From JAAZGD01 sp034003765 (GTDB lineage Bacteria > Bacillota > Clostridia > Peptostreptococcales > Anaerovoracaceae): a stretch of 64,000 nucleotides of DNA. Made by a program: the position numbers and the translations under genes. The DNA is taken from positions 1 through 64,000 of the forward strand of contig JAVEXZ010000009.1 of the NCBI GenBank assembly GCA_034003765.1, read 5' to 3'. The notes under the pieces were generated by a model, which saw only the letters and a program-made list of their open reading frames with translations, was not told where the DNA came from and made no database searches. This document shows positions 61,185 to 64,000 of the stretch, in pieces (the first letter of the stretch is position 1; every line of letters starts with the position of its first letter).

Positions 61185-62468
61185 ATGGACAAGAAAAAAC
61201 AAGGCTTTGAAACAATTTGTGTTCAAGGGGGTTACCAAGCAAAAAAAGGAGAGCCCCAGGTAATGCCTATTGTTCAAAACACAACTTATAGATACTTTAA
61301 CACCAAGGACGTGGCAGAGCTTTTTGATTTGGAAAGCGGAGATTTTATGTACACAAGGCTAGGAAACCCAACCCTAAGCGGCTTAGAACGACATATGGCC
61401 GAATTGGAAGGTGGAACTGGTGCAGTATCAGCATCTTCTGGTCAATCCGCTACCCTTATGACCCTATTAAATATTTGCCAGGTGGGAGACCACATTATTT
61501 CTTCAGCAAGTATATATGGAGGAACCTTCAACCTTTTTGCAGTTTCACTTAAAAAAATGGGGATTGAAGTCAGCTTTGTGGACTCGGACCTTTCTCTAGA
61601 AGCGATTCTAAAAGAGGCTCGTCCCAACACCAAACTAGTTTTTGCCGAAACCCTAGCTAACCCAGCACTTAAAGTTCTTGATTTCAAAAAGTTCAAGGAT
61701 TTAGCACTAGCCCTAAATGTCCCCCTTATAATAGATAACACCCTGGCTACACCTTACTTAACCAGACCCATTGAACATGGGGCAGATATAGTTATTCAAA
61801 GCACAACAAAGTATTCAGATGGCCATGCCTCCAGTTTAGGTGGAATGGTTATTGAAGCAGGAACATTTGACTGGGCTAAAGGAGATAAGTTCCCCAGTAT
61901 GACCCAAGCTGATGCCAGCTATCATGGTATTTGTTTTTATGAGAAATTTGGGCCAACAGCTTTTACCACAAAGTTAAGGGCCACCATGCTCCGGGATTTT
62001 GGATGCACAATGGCTCCTATGAACGCATACCTAACACATCAAGGACTTCAGACCCTCCATCTTAGGATGGAGCGCCATTGCCAAAATGCTTTGGCTCTAG
62101 CCCTTTACCTAGATAAGCATCCACAAGTTGACTGGGTTACCTACCCTGGTCTTGCAAATGATCCTTCCTACTCTTTAGCCTCTATGTACATGCCCAAGGG
62201 CGCCGGGGGCGTCCTTAGCTTCGGAGTAAAAGGGGGAAGAGCCAAGGGAGAATTATTCCTAGAAAAGTTAGAATTGGCCAGCATCGTTGTTCACGTAGGG
62301 GACATCAGAACTTCCGTCCTTCACCCCGCAAGCACCACCCATAGACAACTAACAGAAGAACAACAGGTGGCCGGCGGAATATTACCCGAACTAATCCGAG
62401 TATCCGTAGGCATTGAAAATATAGAGGACATAAAGGCGGATTTTGAAAGGGCCTTTGAAAGCCTCTAG
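61185..62468 (+). CDS. metY: O-acetylhomoserine sulfhydrylase (Cys/Met metabolism PLP enzyme)
   Basis: The 427-residue PLP enzyme makes homocysteine from O-acetylhomoserine and sulfide. It has ETICVQGGYQ, SASSGQSATLMTLLNI, the PLP-lysine motif QSTTKYSDGHASSLGG and the C-terminal SVGIENIEDIKADFERA. The length of about 425-430 fits MetY better than cystathionine gamma-synthase (about 380). I prefer the ATG at 61185, where GGAG is about 10 nt upstream; the ATG at 61164 has that site inside its codons. It is 14 nt from metA. Confidence 0.92.
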   Translation: MDKKKQGFETICVQGGYQAKKGEPQVMPIVQNTTYRYFNTKDVAELFDLESGDFMYTRLGNPTLSGLERHMAELEGGTGAVSASSGQSATLMTLLNICQVGDHIISSASIYGGTFNLFAVSLKKMGIEVSFVDSDLSLEAILKEARPNTKLVFAETLANPALKVLDFKKFKDLALALNVPLIIDNTLATPYLTRPIEHGADIVIQSTTKYSDGHASSLGGMVIEAGTFDWAKGDKFPSMTQADASYHGICFYEKFGPTAFTTKLRATMLRDFGCTMAPMNAYLTHQGLQTLHLRMERHCQNALALALYLDKHPQVDWVTYPGLANDPSYSLASMYMPKGAGGVLSFGVKGGRAKGELFLEKLELASIVVHVGDIRTSVLHPASTTHRQLTEEQQVAGGILPELIRVSVGIENIEDIKADFERAFESL

Positions 62469-62482
62469 GAAAGGTTTGTACC

Positions 62483-63397
62483 ATGCCTATTATTATACCA
62501 GACTCCCTTCCAGCGGCTAAAACCCTAAAGAAGGAAAACATATTCGTTATGCACGAAAAAAGAGCTGTATCCCAAGATATAAGACCCTTAAGGATACTCC
62601 TGATCAATCTAATGCCCACAAAAATTGCCACAGAAACTCAACTAGCAAGAGTCTTGGCTAATTCTCCTTTGCAGGTTGAACTGACTCTTCTTAGGATGGA
62701 TGCCCATGAAAGCATCAACACTCCAGAGGATCACATGTCAGCTTTTTACAAGACCTTTGATGAAATCGTTCACAAACGATATGACGGCATGATCCTTACT
62801 GGTGCTCCAGTTGAGACTATGCCCTTTGAAAATGTAGACTACTGGCACGAGCTTTCGGAAATATTTGAATACGCTAAAACCAATGTCTACAGCTCTATGT
62901 TCATTTGTTGGGGAGCCCAAGCAGCCCTAAACTACTACTATGACATCGAAAAATTTAATACAGATAAAAAAGTCTTCGGCGTTTTTGAGCACAAGGTGGT
63001 TCGTCCCTTAACCCCTTTAGTAAGAGGTTTTGATGAAATATTTTTTGCCCCCCACTCAAGGCATACCTACATAAGAAAAGAAGACATTAAGAAATACCCA
63101 GAGATAAGAATCTTGGCAGAATCTAAAGAAGCAGGCCTTCATATGTTGGCAACTGATAGTGGGAGGCAAATATTTATCTTGGGCCATCAGGAATATGACA
63201 AAGAAACCCTGGCAAATGAGTATTTTAGAGATATTGACCGCGGCCTTGATATAGGGGTTCCCAAAAACTACTTTAGGGATGATGACCCCAAAAAAGAAGT
63301 GTTATTCCGTTGGAGGAGCCATGCTAGCCTACTTTTTACCAACTGGCTTAACTACTATGTGTACCAGGCAACACCTTATGATTTAGATGAGCTGTAA
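62483..63397 (+). CDS. metA: Homoserine O-acyltransferase, predicted acetyl-CoA type
   Basis: The 304-residue MetA has the nucleophile Cys in SMFICWGAQAALNY (about 142), and the His-Glu pair in ILGHQEYDKETLANEYFRD. Full-length homologues with Glu in the GAPVE motif (here ILTGAPVETMPFE) are reported to use acetyl-CoA in place of succinyl-CoA. That agrees with the MetY neighbour. AGGAAAGG precedes the ATG. It ends in the usual YQATPYDL. Its downstream repeat array contains a gap. Confidence 0.94.
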   Translation: MPIIIPDSLPAAKTLKKENIFVMHEKRAVSQDIRPLRILLINLMPTKIATETQLARVLANSPLQVELTLLRMDAHESINTPEDHMSAFYKTFDEIVHKRYDGMILTGAPVETMPFENVDYWHELSEIFEYAKTNVYSSMFICWGAQAALNYYYDIEKFNTDKKVFGVFEHKVVRPLTPLVRGFDEIFFAPHSRHTYIRKEDIKKYPEIRILAESKEAGLHMLATDSGRQIFILGHQEYDKETLANEYFRDIDRGLDIGVPKNYFRDDDPKKEVLFRWRSHASLLFTNWLNYYVYQATPYDLDEL

Positions 63398-63403
63398 TCT
63401 TTT

Positions 63404-63660
63404 TTGAACATGGGATTTCGCAAATGAAGTGTCATCTTGAATTGGAAGAAGGATAATATTGAATTTCGCNNNNNNNNNNNNNNNNNNNNNNNNNNNNNNN
63501 NNNNNNNNNNNNNNNNNNNNNNNNNNNNNNNNNNNNNNNNNNNNNNNNNNNNNNNNNNNNNNNNNNNNNACATGGGATTTCGCAAATGAAGTGTCATCTT
63601 GAATTGGAAGAAGGATAATATTGAATTTCGCTACAAGGGATTTCCCAGATGCAATGTCAT
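63404..63660. repeat. 63-bp repeat interrupted by an assembly gap
   Basis: The unit acatgggatttcgcaaatga... ending in attgaatttcgct occurs before and after the gap. A partly diverged copy (acaagggatttcccagatgc) follows. Period 63 bp, a multiple of three, but it lies outside any gene. Confidence 0.85.
63470..63569. other. Assembly gap (100 N) in the 63-bp repeat
   Basis: Flanked on both sides by the same repeat, so the actual copy number is unknown. Confidence 0.98.
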
Positions 63661-63729
63661 CTTGAATCGCAAACTGAATTCCAGATTTGATTTTTTAGTT
63701 AATGATTTTAATATTGAGGTTAGGTTACG

Positions 63730-64000
63730 ATGAAAAGACAAAAAACCAATAAAACCATAATAAAAATTGGAGGCTTGCGCTTTACCCTCCCAATTATACT
63801 AATCCTATTGGTACTCCTAATTGCAGCCAGCAGTTTTTTGATACCATCAATTAGAGATGCCTTGGGAATCGGGTCTTGGCCAAAGGCTTTTCAAGACCTA
63901 TTGCCAGAAGAACTAATGGGATACAATGAAACAGAAATATCTGAAACCATCTTAGGAAAAACCCAAGATAAGGGGGAATTAGTTGTCATGGAACAAGAGG
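63730..64000 (+). CDS. N-terminally anchored membrane protein, incomplete at the window edge
   Basis: The frame from the ATG at 63730 has 90 residues before the edge. A basic start (MKRQKTNKTIIKIGG) and one membrane helix (LPIILILLVLLIAASSFLI) are followed by an extracellular part ending GELVVMEQE. The last motif and layout resemble DUF4230-type proteins, which are of unknown function. AGGTTACG is a modest ribosome-binding site. Too short to be sure. Confidence 0.55.
   Translation, partial: MKRQKTNKTIIKIGGLRFTLPIILILLVLLIAASSFLIPSIRDALGIGSWPKAFQDLLPEELMGYNETEISETILGKTQDKGELVVMEQE

Larger units (their letters stand above)
63398..63729. other. Intergenic region dominated by a 63-bp repeat and gap
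   Basis: This 332-bp spacer between metA and the unfinished membrane gene is almost all repeat plus the N run. I see no terminator for metA that does not belong to the repeat. Confidence 0.6.

Overview
The window is a gene-dense, AT-rich chromosomal segment of an anaerobic, monoderm Firmicute, most likely class Clostridia. The evidence is the low GC content, the Trp T-box leader, the HisZ/short-HisG pair, the rho / DUF1385 / prmC / rpmE / prfA / sua5 / rpiB / upp gene order, a desulforedoxin-type superoxide reductase and an iron-only-hydrogenase regulator (TM1266 family). I see no tRNA, rRNA, prophage, intact insertion sequence or CRISPR array. Three 100-base runs of N are assembly gaps. No other sequence data were available, so all family names come from motif reading.

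Layout. 1-2.0 kb: minus-strand feoA-feoB iron uptake (feoB runs off the left edge). 2.7-7.0 kb: plus-strand MacAB-like ABC exporter. 7-12.3 kb: HD-domain protein, phosphohexomutase, Crp/Fnr regulator and an EAL phosphodiesterase. 12.7-13.5 kb: rplM-rpsI. 14.0-21.8 kb: complete histidine operon transcribed hisZ-G-D-C-B-H-A-F-IE. 22-34.4 kb: housekeeping block (tyrS, upp, rpiB, sua5, prfA, rpmE, prmC, DUF1385, rho, LCP) interrupted by a divergent T-box/trpB2 unit. 34.4-39.3 kb: metF-metH and a putrescine-type aminotransferase. 39.5-46.4 kb: DUF368, CofE-like ligase, purB, and a three-gene hydrolase/acyltransferase/DUF6320 operon. 46.5-49.4 kb: TM1266-type regulator, lipoprotein and fused ABC importer behind a structured leader. 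49.8-55.2 kb: PhzF-like isomerase, membrane/coiled-coil protein, polysaccharide deacetylase, lytic transglycosylase, MFS permease. 55.5-60.5 kb: DUF6506, pgi, membrane nucleotide-sugar dehydratase, inactive trypsin-fold protein. 60.6-64 kb: superoxide reductase, metY-metA, and an unfinished membrane protein.

Methionine genes form a coherent route. MetA (predicted acetyl-CoA type) supplies O-acetylhomoserine to MetY, and MetF plus a B12-dependent MetH lacking the reactivation domain remethylate homocysteine. Histidine synthesis from PRPP and ATP is complete. Tryptophan synthase beta is set up for Trp-tRNA control.

The most unusual trait is that many intergenic spaces hold their own private tandem repeat (periods 8 to 63 bp), unrelated between loci. 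In three cases (rpiB, rho, the nucleotide-sugar dehydratase) the repeat unit appears to be a copy of the neighbouring gene's last codons plus stop. The hisH/hisA junction has a 71-bp tandem duplication, and several proteins carry in-frame repeat tracts. All three assembly gaps lie inside such arrays. Other points of interest: a FeoB with degenerate G1 and G3 motifs, two apparently leaderless genes with extended -10 promoters, a likely ATT start codon, a trypsin-fold protein lacking catalytic His and Ser, and an unassigned attenuator-like leader in front of the TM1266/ABC operon.
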